From: Propionibacteriaceae bacterium
GTDB lineage: Bacteria; Actinomycetota; Actinomycetes; Propionibacteriales; Propionibacteriaceae
Direction: 5' to 3'
Assembly (NCBI GenBank): GCA_025965155.1
Contig: JAOPXN010000074.1
Span: 1-49,217 of the forward strand
DNA: 49,217 nucleotides
A model generated the notes under the pieces. That model ran no database searches, was not told where the DNA came from, and was given only the letters and a program-made list of their open reading frames with translations. Below, piece by piece: positions 32,325 through 40,799 of this stretch. Within the stretch, counting starts at the first letter, position 1; every line of letters begins with the position of its first letter. A program made the translations under genes and the position numbers.

Positions 32325-32354
32325 ATGAGCAGGCCGAGCGGAATACCGCGTTGA
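32325..32354 (+). CDS. Nine-codon leader ORF coupled to the lactonase start (or a frameshift scar)
   Basis: AAGGAGAGA (32310-32318) is followed at normal distance by ATG at 32325, opening nine codons (MSRPSGIPR) and ending at TGA 32352-32354. The TTG proposed for the lactonase begins at 32351, so stop and start overlap as TTGA. Either the mini-ORF couples translation to the lactonase, or a small indel has cut the true N-terminus from its ribosome site. Confidence 0.4.
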   Translation: MSRPSGIPR

Positions 32355-33430
32355 CCGCCGGCTCGGCCGGTACCTCGATGACCGGAGCAGAACCTGCCGG
32401 TGCACTCTTCGTCGCCGGCCGCGGCACCGCGGTGACCGATGGATTGCACTACTTCGCACCGTCAGTGGACGGTTGGACCGGCACCCAGCTAGCGACGGTG
32501 GATGAGCTCGCCGCGCTGTGCTGGCATCCGACGCTTCCGATCATCTACGGACTGTCCGGGTTGGGCCGTGGGCTGATGCACGCCTGGCACGTGGAAGCGG
32601 TGCCGTCCGGTCCAGCGCTGAGCCTGGCCAAGCAGGATTGCCTGGGTGAGATCCCCTGCGACCTCGCGGTCGATCCGAGCGGCCGATTGCTGGTGGCCGC
32701 GAACTTCGGCTCCGGCACCTTGACGGTATGGAGCCTGGACGAACGCGGGGTGCCGGGTAGCGACGGTGAGATCGTACGGCTGGAGGGCCCGTCTCTTGCT
32801 GAGCTGCCTCAGCAAGCGGGACCGCACCCGCACCAGATCGTCTTCGACCAGGCGCTCCTCTATGTGCCCGACTACGGGGCGGATCTCCTCAGGCGCTTCG
32901 CCGTAGAACCTGAGCTGGGTGCTGCGGCGGCGCTCCAAGAGATTGACGGGCTGCCCGTGCCGGCCGGGACGGCACCAAGACACATGGTTCTCTGGCGGAC
33001 TACGTCGGCCGCAACCCGGCTGGCGCTCAGCGGGGAACTCGCCTCATCCTTCCTCGTCGGGCCGCGGGACGGCTCAGCGTGGGGAGTCGCGTCCAGCACC
33101 CGGCGCACAGGTGCCGCCAGAACGCGGCATCCGCGCAACTATCCGGGCGACCTCAAGCTCTCCATCGACGGGCGCCATGTCTACTTCGCCAACCGCGGGT
33201 ATGACACGATCGCCGTGTTCGCACTGGAGGATGATCAACCGCGGCTGCTGACCGAAGTCGAAGCACTCGCGGCCTGGCCGCAGCACCTCCTCGTTCAAGA
33301 TCATTTTCTACTGGTTGCGGGGTGGGACAGTTCGACCGTCGTAGCCCTCCCGCTGACGAACGGTCTCCCCGGGGAGCCACATGTGCTTTTTGAGTGCCCG
33401 GGCGCAGCCTGGCTGCTGCCGTCGCGCTAG
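32351..33430 (+). CDS. Lactonase family beta-propeller protein
   Basis: The 359-residue protein shows repeated propeller blades of the 6-phosphogluconolactonase (YbhE/Pgl) type: IIYGLSGLGRGLMHAWHVE, DLAVDPSGRLLVAANFGSGTLTVWSLDERG, HPHQIVFDQALLYVPDYGADLLRRFAVEPELG and DLKLSIDGRHVYFANRGYDTIAVFALE. Family members open sugar lactones. No signal peptide, so cytoplasmic. The TTG start at 32351 overlaps a nine-codon leader ORF; ATG 32378 is the next option but has no ribosome site. As third gene of the amidohydrolase unit, it probably opens a lactone intermediate. Confidence 0.88.
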   Translation: MTAGSAGTSMTGAEPAGALFVAGRGTAVTDGLHYFAPSVDGWTGTQLATVDELAALCWHPTLPIIYGLSGLGRGLMHAWHVEAVPSGPALSLAKQDCLGEIPCDLAVDPSGRLLVAANFGSGTLTVWSLDERGVPGSDGEIVRLEGPSLAELPQQAGPHPHQIVFDQALLYVPDYGADLLRRFAVEPELGAAAALQEIDGLPVPAGTAPRHMVLWRTTSAATRLALSGELASSFLVGPRDGSAWGVASSTRRTGAARTRHPRNYPGDLKLSIDGRHVYFANRGYDTIAVFALEDDQPRLLTEVEALAAWPQHLLVQDHFLLVAGWDSSTVVALPLTNGLPGEPHVLFECPGAAWLLPSR

Positions 33431-33547
33431 ATCCAGGCGGACCGCGCTCGGCGCCTGAGATTCCTTTGTCCCTTGGCGTTCTAGCGCTCGGCAAGCCTGA
33501 TCAGAAGTGCGGCTAACCCTTGGCGAGGGAGGCGCTAGCATGGTATG

Positions 33548-33583
33548 AATTCTCATATGAATACTTAAGTTCATATATGAGAA
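33548..33583. promoter_or_regulatory. Palindromic operator candidate with two direct half-sites, upstream of the ABC transporter
   Basis: TTCTCATATGAA (33550-33561) and TTCATATATGAGAA (33570-33583) form a large inverted repeat around TACTTAAG. As direct repeats the elements AATTCTCATA (33548) and AGTTCATATA (33568) are exactly 20 bp apart, as in the promoter at 29922/29942. The sequence is strongly AT-rich and ends 16 bases from the preferred start at 33600, so a bound protein could block the promoter or translation start. Confidence 0.7.
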
Positions 33584-33599
33584 CAGAATGGAGATCGTC

Positions 33600-34958
33600 A
33601 TGATCAACCAAGGCCCAGGTCGGGACCAGAGTCAGCTTCTCAGTTCGACGCTTTCCCGCCGCAGCGTGCTCCGCGGCGCACTCGTAGCCGGCCTGGCGCT
33701 TCCGAGCATCGGCGCGCTCGCCGGCTGCTCCGCCGACGACCCATCGTCGAGCTACAACGGCAGGCTTTCGATGACCGCGTGGGAGGCGTACCCGGACCAG
33801 ATCCGGTCGAACCTCAAGGCATTCACCGACGTGTCCGGGGTCAATGTCGATCTGACGCTGATTCCCAACGTCGGGTATGTCTCCGCCCTGCAGACGCGAC
33901 TGCTCGGCGGGACGGCGATCGACGTGTTCTACAACTTCGCGTACGCGTCCACCAAGTATGCCGACCAAGGCTGGGCCGCCAAGCTCAACGACTTCGAGGG
34001 CGCTGAGGACATGATCGCGGACATGTTCGCCTCGTCCCGCGGGCTGTACCAGCTCCAGGACGGGCGCATCATCAACGCGCCCTACTTCTCTGCTCTGTAT
34101 TCGCTGTTTTACAACAAGAGCCAGGTCAAGTCGGTCGGCGGAGCAGCGGAGCCGCAGTCGAAGGATGAGCTCTACAGCCTCAGCGAGAAGCTCAAGAACT
34201 CAGGCGTCAAGGCGCCGTACGCCGCGTACTGGACCAAGCAGTTCTGTGAGGAGTACTTCATCAACTACCTTCTCGCGGACGGCGTCACACCGTTCGATGA
34301 GAAGGGCGCGCCCGTGTTCGCCGACGACGCCAAGACCAAGGACGTTCTCAGGTGGTGGCAGGCGATGTACCAGGACGGGCTGACGTCCAAGGGAATCCTG
34401 ACCGCTGACCCCGGCGTGCACGTGACCGCCATGGCCCAGGGCACCTCGAGCTTTTTCGAGCTGCACCACTACTTCCTCAAGGAGATCCGGGGCACGAAGG
34501 GCCCGCAGTCGGCGAATGTCGACATCGCCTACCGCAGCCCGGGCACTGCCGGGACAGCACTGCAGATCGGAGAAGTCATCCAGATGGGTAGCGGCCTGGA
34601 GGGTGATCGGGCTCGTGACGCGTGGCGGCTGCTCAAGTCCTACGGCTGGAAGGACGAAGCCGGCGCCTACTCGACCTTCATCTCCTGGGCCAAGTCTGCT
34701 GCGCTACTCGCCCCCTATCCAAACCTGTTCGCTGACCAGGAGTTCCGGTCGGCTTTCCCGAAGTACTACGACATGGACAAGCTCAAGGACGGGTTCGAGA
34801 ACAACAGCGCCGCCGTCTCAGCCCGGGTGGCGCCGTGGTACTCCACCTTCCAGACGAACGTCGGTGACCGCATCCAGGCGATGTTGATCGGAGAGGCCGA
34901 TGTGGACGCCACCGTCTCAGGTCTTGCGTCGGACGCCACGACAGCCGCCGGCGCCTAG
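33600..34958 (+). CDS. ABC transporter sugar-binding lipoprotein (Tat-exported)
   Basis: The ATG at 33600 is 5 bases past GGAG and gives 452 residues. LSRRSVLRGALVAGLALPSIGALAGC carries a twin-arginine motif (Arg20-Arg21) and a lipobox ending at Cys43, so it is a lipid-anchored, Tat-exported protein. The rest is a family 1 extracellular solute-binding protein: LSMTAWEAYPDQIRSNLKAFTDVSGVNVDLTLIP, LQTRLLGGTAIDVFYNFAY and FYNKSQVKSVG are typical. It captures the substrate outside the cell for the two permeases that follow. Ligand unknown, probably a saccharide or sugar-acid derivative. Confidence 0.93.
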   Translation: MINQGPGRDQSQLLSSTLSRRSVLRGALVAGLALPSIGALAGCSADDPSSSYNGRLSMTAWEAYPDQIRSNLKAFTDVSGVNVDLTLIPNVGYVSALQTRLLGGTAIDVFYNFAYASTKYADQGWAAKLNDFEGAEDMIADMFASSRGLYQLQDGRIINAPYFSALYSLFYNKSQVKSVGGAAEPQSKDELYSLSEKLKNSGVKAPYAAYWTKQFCEEYFINYLLADGVTPFDEKGAPVFADDAKTKDVLRWWQAMYQDGLTSKGILTADPGVHVTAMAQGTSSFFELHHYFLKEIRGTKGPQSANVDIAYRSPGTAGTALQIGEVIQMGSGLEGDRARDAWRLLKSYGWKDEAGAYSTFISWAKSAALLAPYPNLFADQEFRSAFPKYYDMDKLKDGFENNSAAVSARVAPWYSTFQTNVGDRIQAMLIGEADVDATVSGLASDATTAAGA

Positions 34959-34962
34959 CCTG

Positions 34963-35898
34963 ATGGCACAGCACACGTCTGTCATCCGCGGTTCTCGCCG
35001 GGCTGCTCCGCTGACCCGGTCCGGCCGTCGGTTCGGTGCACTGCTGGCCCTGCCTGCACTGGTGCTGGTGCTGGGGCTCATCGCCGTGCCCGCAGTGCAG
35101 ACGTTGGTGTACTCGCTCCAGGACGGCACGTTCGTGCGAGCCGGGAGCTGGAACGGGTTCGAGAACTTCACCAAGCTGTTCAGCAGCGAGAAGTTCCGCA
35201 ACTCGCTCTGGCTCACCACGGTGTATGCCCTGGGGTACCTGGTGCTGTCCACGGCTTTGGGCCTTGCGTTCGCGCTTCTGCTCAACCAGCGGTTTCGGGG
35301 CCGGTGGCTCGCCCGCGGACTGCTGATCGTGCCGTGGGCCTTCCCCTGGGTCATGGTTGGCATCATCTGGAAGTGGTTTGTGGACGGTGACGTTGGCGTA
35401 CTGCGTGCGCTGGTCGTCGACACCGGGCTCTCAGACACCTTCGTCGCGCCACTGTCCACCCAGAACGGCGCGGTCGTTGTGGCCATTCTTGCGGCCGCCT
35501 GGCGGCAGTCGTCCCTGGCCGCCCTGCTCTTCCTCGCCGGCCTGCAGAGCATGCCGCAGGAGATCCATGAGGCTTCCCTGGTGGACGGAGCCGGGATCTG
35601 GCAGCGATTCGTGCACATGACCCTTGCGTGGCTGCGCCCAGTGGTTGCGGTTGTCGTCATCCTCAGCACGATCTCCGGCTTCATGCAGTTCGACGTGATC
35701 TGGGCCATGACGCAGGGCGGTCCCGGCAATGCCACCACGGTGCTGTCCATCTATCTCTACCAACAGCTGTTCGTGGACACCAATCTTGGGCTCGCCTCAG
35801 CCACCTCGGTCGTGCTCGGCATCCTGGCTCTGGGACTCGGCTTCCTCTCGGTCAAACTCATGTACCGGTCGAACGGCGTATCGGAAGGTGTCCAGTGA
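34963..35898 (+). CDS. ABC transporter sugar permease (MalF type)
   Basis: The ATG at 34963 is 4 bases past the binding-protein stop, giving 311 residues with six helices. The EAA loop EIHEASLVDGAGIWQRFVHMTLAWLRP (about 210-236), which touches the ATPase, and GFMQFDVIWAMTQGGPGNATTVLSIYLYQQLF are MalF-type signatures. It forms half of the membrane channel. The GTGA overlap with the next permease shows tight coupling. No ATPase gene occurs in the window; carbohydrate importers of this type in actinobacteria often share one MsiK-like ATPase encoded elsewhere. Confidence 0.93.
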   Translation: MAQHTSVIRGSRRAAPLTRSGRRFGALLALPALVLVLGLIAVPAVQTLVYSLQDGTFVRAGSWNGFENFTKLFSSEKFRNSLWLTTVYALGYLVLSTALGLAFALLLNQRFRGRWLARGLLIVPWAFPWVMVGIIWKWFVDGDVGVLRALVVDTGLSDTFVAPLSTQNGAVVVAILAAAWRQSSLAALLFLAGLQSMPQEIHEASLVDGAGIWQRFVHMTLAWLRPVVAVVVILSTISGFMQFDVIWAMTQGGPGNATTVLSIYLYQQLFVDTNLGLASATSVVLGILALGLGFLSVKLMYRSNGVSEGVQ

Positions 35899-36773
35899 GG
35901 CGTTCCCGCGCACAGACGGTGTTGATCTACGGCGGGTTCGCGCTGTTCCTGGTCTGGATCTTGTTCCCGCTGTACTTCACGGTTCTCAGTAGTTTCATGA
36001 GGCCCTCCGAGATCGGCTCGGTGCCGTTCCATTGGCTGCCCGAGAGCCCGACCTTGATCAACTACGTGGCGATCTTCACCGGCAACAGCACTCCGTACGG
36101 CGAGGGCATGAGCCAGGGTCTGGTCTCCAGCACTGATGCCGTTGAGCGCATCCTGCCGGCGATGGGCAGGAGCCTGTTGGTTGGTGGCATGGTCGCTTTG
36201 ATCAACGTGGTCATTGGAGGGCTGGCCGGCTACGCGTTTGCCAGATTCCCGTTCCGTGGTGCCAGCCTGGGCTACTTCCTGCTGATCGCATCACGCGTCG
36301 TGCCGGGTCTCGCCATCGTGCTGCCCTTCTTCATCGTGTTCCGAAAAGTGGGCCTCCTCAACACGACGGGCGGACTCACGATCGCCTACATCGCATTCAC
36401 GTTGCCGATCTCGGTGTGGGTGCTGAAGACATACTTTGACACCGTACCGATCGAGATCGAGGAAGCCGCCCGGGTCGACGGCGCGTCCCGGCTGCGGTCC
36501 CTCCTGGTCATCGTCGCTCCCCTCGCCAAGCCCGGGCTCATCGCGGCCGGGCTGCTGGCGTTCCTCGAGGCCTGGAGCGAGTTCTTCTATGCCTTGGTGC
36601 TTACCGACAGCCTGACCGCCCCGCCGGTCGTGTCGGGGTTACAAAGCCTGCAGCAGTTCTCCTGGACGACGCTGGCGGCGGCAACTGTAGTCACGGTCAT
36701 CCCACCGGTGATCATCGCAATCGTGTTCCAGCGGTACATAGTCAGCGGCCTCGCAGCCGGCAGCGTCAAGTAG
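35895..36773 (+). CDS. ABC transporter sugar permease (MalG type)
   Basis: The GTG at 35895 overlaps the preceding stop (GTGA) and gives 292 residues with six helices. The EAA motif EIEEAARVDGASRLRSLLVIVAPLAKPG is the ATPase contact, and LIYGGFALFLVWILFPLYFTVLSSF is the first helix. LINYVAIFTGNSTPYGEGMSQGLVSS is an unusually long extracellular first loop before helix 2. It pairs with the MalF-type permease to import the ligand of the Tat lipoprotein. Confidence 0.93.
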   Translation: MRRSRAQTVLIYGGFALFLVWILFPLYFTVLSSFMRPSEIGSVPFHWLPESPTLINYVAIFTGNSTPYGEGMSQGLVSSTDAVERILPAMGRSLLVGGMVALINVVIGGLAGYAFARFPFRGASLGYFLLIASRVVPGLAIVLPFFIVFRKVGLLNTTGGLTIAYIAFTLPISVWVLKTYFDTVPIEIEEAARVDGASRLRSLLVIVAPLAKPGLIAAGLLAFLEAWSEFFYALVLTDSLTAPPVVSGLQSLQQFSWTTLAAATVVTVIPPVIIAIVFQRYIVSGLAAGSVK

Positions 36774-36784
36774 GCGGGAGCAGC

Positions 36785-37744
36785 ATGTTTGCCGGAAAAG
36801 TCGTCACCGTCCTCGGTGAGATCGAGCCATCCGAGATGGGCAACACACTGACCCATGATCACCTGCTGGTCGACGGGTGGGGCTTGCGCAACCTGTACGA
36901 GGCGATCCTCGACGATGAGGGCATCGCGATCGATGAGGTACGGCGGTTCAAAGAAGCGGGCGGTGGCACGATCTGCGACCCGACCAACATCGGCCTGGGT
37001 CGTGATCCCCGCGCACTCGCCCGGCTCAGTGCCGCCACCGGGGTGCATGTCGTCATGGGGGCCGGGTGGTACCGAGAGGTCGTCTATCCCGACTACATCA
37101 GCTCGACATCCACTGAAGTGCTGGCACAGATCCTGGTTAACGAGATCCGCGACGGCGTCGACGGTACCGGTATCCGCCCTGGGTTCATCGGCGAGATCGG
37201 TACCGAGCGTGGACACATCACCCCAGCCGTCGAGCGCGTCTTCCGAGCGGCGGCCCGGGCACACGTACGCACCGGAATCCCGATCCTTACTCACACGACC
37301 CACTGGGGCGAGCTGGCCCTGGAGCAGCTCGACCTGCTAGCCGAGGAGGGTGTCGCGCCCTCGGTGGTGATCGTGTCGCACCTCGGGGACCGCAAAGGTG
37401 TCGCCAACATCCTGCCGATCGCGGAACGAGGAGCCTGGATCAACGTGGACAACATCGGGTTCGTCGGCGGGTATGCGCCGCTGGAGTTCCGGGCCGACAA
37501 CGTTGCGGAGCTGTGCAGCCTCGGCCTGGCCGACCGGGTCATGCTGTCGAACGACATCTGTGAGCTCGGCCAGCTGAGCGCGTACGGCGGTGCAGGCTAC
37601 GCGAACGTCATCCTCAACTTCTTGCCACTGCTTCGCGACCGCGGCGTCAGCGAGGACCACATCCAACAGATGATGGTGCTGAACCCATCGCTCGCCTTCG
37701 CGTTCACTGAGCCTGCAGACGCTGCGACCGTGGTGCAGCCATGA
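36785..37744 (+). CDS. Phosphotriesterase-family metallohydrolase (likely lactonase)
   Basis: The ATG at 36785 follows GGGAG and gives 319 residues. The barrel carries His24/His26 (LTHDHLL), His170 or His173 (ILTHTTHWG), His199 (VSHLGD) and Asp257 (MLSNDIC), all metal-site residues. The bridging lysine is replaced by Glu137 (FIGEIGTERG), as in the PHP subgroup. Family members hydrolyse lactones or phosphate esters. In a sugar cluster the best guess is opening a sugar lactone. Its stop overlaps the dehydrogenase gene by 4 bases, suggesting sequential steps. Confidence 0.9.
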   Translation: MFAGKVVTVLGEIEPSEMGNTLTHDHLLVDGWGLRNLYEAILDDEGIAIDEVRRFKEAGGGTICDPTNIGLGRDPRALARLSAATGVHVVMGAGWYREVVYPDYISSTSTEVLAQILVNEIRDGVDGTGIRPGFIGEIGTERGHITPAVERVFRAAARAHVRTGIPILTHTTHWGELALEQLDLLAEEGVAPSVVIVSHLGDRKGVANILPIAERGAWINVDNIGFVGGYAPLEFRADNVAELCSLGLADRVMLSNDICELGQLSAYGGAGYANVILNFLPLLRDRGVSEDHIQQMMVLNPSLAFAFTEPADAATVVQP

Positions 37745-38715
37745 CGCTACGGCTGGGAGTTGTCGGTGCGGGAGTCATGGGCCGCAAGGTCGCCGCGGCC
37801 GCCGCTCAGATCGACGGTGTGCGGGTGAGCGCGGTGGTGGACCGAGATGACAACCGCGCCACCGCTCTGGCCGGAACCCACGACACCCACGCGCACGAGA
37901 GCATCGCCGACCTTGTCGACTCCGACGTCGTCGACGCCGTCTACATCGGTGTCCCCCACCACCAGCACCTGTCCGCATGTCTCGAGGCGGCCGGAGCCGG
38001 TTTCCATGTCCTCATCGACAAGCCGCTGTGCAACACCTTGGAGGAGGCGGACCAGATTATGGCGGCACGCGACGCCGCCGGCATCAAGCTGATGGTCGGC
38101 TTCAGCTACCGGTTCCGAGCGGAATGGATCGCCGCCCGCGATGCCGTTGCGGCGGGCGAGATCGGGGCGCCGCGGCTGGTGGTCGACACCATCATCGAGG
38201 CGGAAACCAGCACGCCGGGCTGGTACTGGGATGGCGCCGCTGGCGGGGGCGTGCTGCAGCTGCAGTCGCACCACTGCTTCGACCGTCTGGCCTGGGTTCT
38301 CGGTGAACGGTTCGCCTCGGTGGGTTGTCAGGTTTCTGCGACCGCGGCTGCCGCCGAAGACATCGCGATCATCAACGGCACAACCGGCGCCGGTACCCTC
38401 GTCAGCATCAACCTCGGGTTCGGCCGGTCGTACCGATCGGCATCACGCGCAACCACGATCATCCAGGGAGAACTGGGACATATCGTGATCGACACTGCTC
38501 GTAACGTCTCGGTTGCCTCTGGAGACGGCCGGCTGCGGAGCCTGTCCTACGCGGACGACGACTGGCTGCTGCAGGAGGTCACCGCCTTCGTGGGACTATG
38601 CACAGGAGCCGATGGGGCCGTCCCCGGTGCCGAAGATGGCCGGGCTGCGCTCGCCTGTGCACTGGCGGCCACACGGTCTGCGCGCGCCGGCGGTCCCGCA
38701 TTGAGCCTGTTCTGA
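37741..38715 (+). CDS. Gfo/Idh/MocA family oxidoreductase
   Basis: The ATG at 37741 overlaps the previous stop and gives 324 residues. The Rossmann loop is GVVGAGVMGRKVAAAAAQ (5-22) and HVLIDKPLCNTLEEAD (about 90-105) carries the EKP-type lysine that binds both cofactor and substrate (here DKP). The C-terminal half GFSYRFRAEWIAAR and GGGVLQLQSHHCFDRLAWVLGE bears the catalytic His region (family form GGG...DxxxH; here HHCFD). It oxidises a sugar or inositol with NAD(P), for example C1 to a lactone or C3 to a ketone. Directly downstream of the hydrolase and upstream of the IclR gene. Confidence 0.92.
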   Translation: MTLRLGVVGAGVMGRKVAAAAAQIDGVRVSAVVDRDDNRATALAGTHDTHAHESIADLVDSDVVDAVYIGVPHHQHLSACLEAAGAGFHVLIDKPLCNTLEEADQIMAARDAAGIKLMVGFSYRFRAEWIAARDAVAAGEIGAPRLVVDTIIEAETSTPGWYWDGAAGGGVLQLQSHHCFDRLAWVLGERFASVGCQVSATAAAAEDIAIINGTTGAGTLVSINLGFGRSYRSASRATTIIQGELGHIVIDTARNVSVASGDGRLRSLSYADDDWLLQEVTAFVGLCTGADGAVPGAEDGRAALACALAATRSARAGGPALSLF

Positions 38716-38789
38716 ACCGCACTGAGGCAGTCATGATGTGCGAGCCAGGCGACTTCGACCGCATTACTCTCACCTGAGGAGGAGGACCC

Positions 38790-39572
38790 ATGAGCACTGA
38801 CATCCCGAACGTCAAGTCGGCACAGCGCGCGTTGGAGATTCTCGAGGTCGTCTCCCGCCACAGCGGCGGCGTCGGTTTCGTCGAGCTCTCTGCACAGCTG
38901 CCATACCCGAAGAGCAGCCTGCACGGCTTGCTGCAGACGATTGTCAGCATGCGGTGGCTGACGTTCGATCCGGTGAAGCGCGTGTACTCCATCGGCGTGA
39001 AGCCGTGGGAGGTTGGGCAGTCTTTCCTGCGCAGCCGGGAGATCGTCGTCCGAGCTCGCCGGTTCTTGCGGGATGCGCTCCAAGAGCTCGGGGAGACAGT
39101 TCAGCTGGGCATCCTCGACGATCTCGATGTCGTGTACATCGACAAGGTGGAAGGTACCCGCCCACTTCGGCTGATCTCCAACATTGGCAGCAGGCTGCCC
39201 GCATACGTGACAGGGATCGGCAAGGCGCTCCTCGCAGGCCTGGATGACGAGGTGCTCAATGCCCGCTTCAAAGGCACGGTGCTTGAGGGTTACACCAACC
39301 AGACCATCACCTCCGGCGACCAGCTGATCCGGGTGCTGCACAACGTGCGCCGCCAGGGCTACGCGATCGACGACGGCGAGTACACGCTCGGGGTCTACTG
39401 CGTCGCCGTTCCGATCCGCGATCTTGGAGGAAGCGTGGTGGCAGCGATGAGCTGCTCGGTGCCGAAGGCACGCATCGACCTCGGTGAGCTTGAGAAGAAG
39501 CAGATGATCGAGGTGCTGGTGCGTCAGGCCGGGCTCATCTCGCGGGCGCTCGACGCACGGATCGCGGACTGA
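38790..39572 (+). CDS. IclR family transcriptional regulator
   Basis: The ATG at 38790 follows GAGGAGGAGG and gives 260 residues. The winged HTH (about 6-70) has NVKSAQRALEILEVVSRHSGGVGFVELSAQLPYPKSSLHGLLQTIV and the wing FDPVKRVYSIG. The ligand domain (about 85-255) contains RPLRLISNIGSRLPAYVTGIGKALLAGL, QGYAIDDGEYTLGVYCVAVPIRDLGGSVVAAMSCSV and the C-terminal LVRQAGLISRAL. IclR proteins sense small organic acids or sugars. Its position suggests that it controls the surrounding catabolic genes, possibly by the repeated motif at 29922/29942 and 33548/33568. Confidence 0.94.
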   Translation: MSTDIPNVKSAQRALEILEVVSRHSGGVGFVELSAQLPYPKSSLHGLLQTIVSMRWLTFDPVKRVYSIGVKPWEVGQSFLRSREIVVRARRFLRDALQELGETVQLGILDDLDVVYIDKVEGTRPLRLISNIGSRLPAYVTGIGKALLAGLDDEVLNARFKGTVLEGYTNQTITSGDQLIRVLHNVRRQGYAIDDGEYTLGVYCVAVPIRDLGGSVVAAMSCSVPKARIDLGELEKKQMIEVLVRQAGLISRALDARIAD

Positions 39573-39575
39573 TCA

Positions 39576-40700
39576 GTGAGTGGCTGGCTCGACGTGTCGG
39601 TACCTACTCCGGCCCTGCTCTTGGACCAACGGCGTCTGGAACACAACCTCGATGCGATGAGCGCCGTGGTCCGCGAGCACGGGGTCGAACTGCTGCCGCA
39701 TGCCAAGACCCATCGGATGGCGGAAATCGGGCTGCTCCAGGTGGCCCGAGGTGCCGCTGGACTGTGCGTCGCCAAGCTCGGCGAAGCCGAGTTCTTCGCC
39801 GCTGCGGGAATCAAACGGATCTTCGTCGCCTATCCGGTTGTCGGCGACGACAAGGCCCGGCGCGCCGTCGTGCTGGATGAGTCCGTCGATCTCACGCTCG
39901 GCGCGGACAGCGAAGCGGGCGCCGCCAGCGTAGGGCGAGTGTTCGCTGCCGCTGGGCGCACCGCCCGCGTACTGCTCGCCATTGACACCGGGCTCGCACG
40001 GGAGGGGGTGGCGGCTGGTCAAGCAGTCGAGGTCGCGCAGCGGATCGCCTCGATCGACGGGCTCGAACTTGTTGGCATCTACACCCACGAAGGCACCGTC
40101 TACGAGGCATCGGACAGAGCCGACCTCGAGTTCCGGGCTCGTACGGTCGCCGAAACCATGGTTGAGATCGCTGGCCAGATCCGAGCCAGAGGTATCCCCT
40201 TGCCCGTCGTATCCCTCGGCTGTTCGGCCTCGGCTCGGGTGGTCGCGTCGGTGCCTGGCGTGACTCAGCTGCGCCCCGGAATCTACGCAGTCAACGACCT
40301 CGGCCAGGTTGCCCTGGGCAATGCCGACCTAGGCTCTACAGCGATCCGTGTCGTCACCACAGTGGTCAGCCATCCGGAGCCCGGTCGCGCGTGTATCGAC
40401 GCCGGGTCGAAGGCGCTCAGCGCAGACCTGCTTCCTGCCTTGGCACACCGTGCCGCCTACCCGGGCCTCGGCCTGCTCGTTGGAGCACCAGGCTGGATCA
40501 TCGAACGGATGTCGGAAGAACACGGCTGGCTCCGCTGGACGGGCGCGGGCGAACCGAGCGCGTTGCCCATCGGGGTCCGTATCGAAGTGGTCCCGAATCA
40601 CGCCTGCATGGCCTTCGCCATGCTGCGTCGGGTCGTCGTAATCCAGGACGGCGTCGTGGTCGACGTCTGGGAAGGGATGGGTGCGGGCGCATCTGAGTAA
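39576..40700 (+). CDS. D-threonine aldolase/D-serine dehydratase family PLP enzyme
   Basis: The GTG at 39576 lies 4 bases past the IclR stop, giving 374 residues. It belongs to the COG3616 alanine-racemase-fold family: VELLPHAKTHRMAEIGLLQV holds Lys44, which binds PLP, and EVVPNHACMAFAML near the C-terminus holds His342 and Cys344, the zinc ligands of DSD1-type enzymes. LRPGIYAVNDLGQVALG and YTHEGTVYE are family blocks. Members cleave or dehydrate D-beta-hydroxy amino acids (D-threonine, D-serine, D-threo-3-hydroxyaspartate). In this cluster it may release an aldehyde or ammonia from a D-amino intermediate. Confidence 0.9.
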   Translation: MSGWLDVSVPTPALLLDQRRLEHNLDAMSAVVREHGVELLPHAKTHRMAEIGLLQVARGAAGLCVAKLGEAEFFAAAGIKRIFVAYPVVGDDKARRAVVLDESVDLTLGADSEAGAASVGRVFAAAGRTARVLLAIDTGLAREGVAAGQAVEVAQRIASIDGLELVGIYTHEGTVYEASDRADLEFRARTVAETMVEIAGQIRARGIPLPVVSLGCSASARVVASVPGVTQLRPGIYAVNDLGQVALGNADLGSTAIRVVTTVVSHPEPGRACIDAGSKALSADLLPALAHRAAYPGLGLLVGAPGWIIERMSEEHGWLRWTGAGEPSALPIGVRIEVVPNHACMAFAMLRRVVVIQDGVVVDVWEGMGAGASE

Positions 40701-40799
40701 GGGCGGCTCGCGGCCATTGTTAGTCGCCTCAGCTGCTATGGACATCGATTTCGGACCAGATCAAGACATGTCTCATTATTTCGAACAGTAAGGAAGCAC

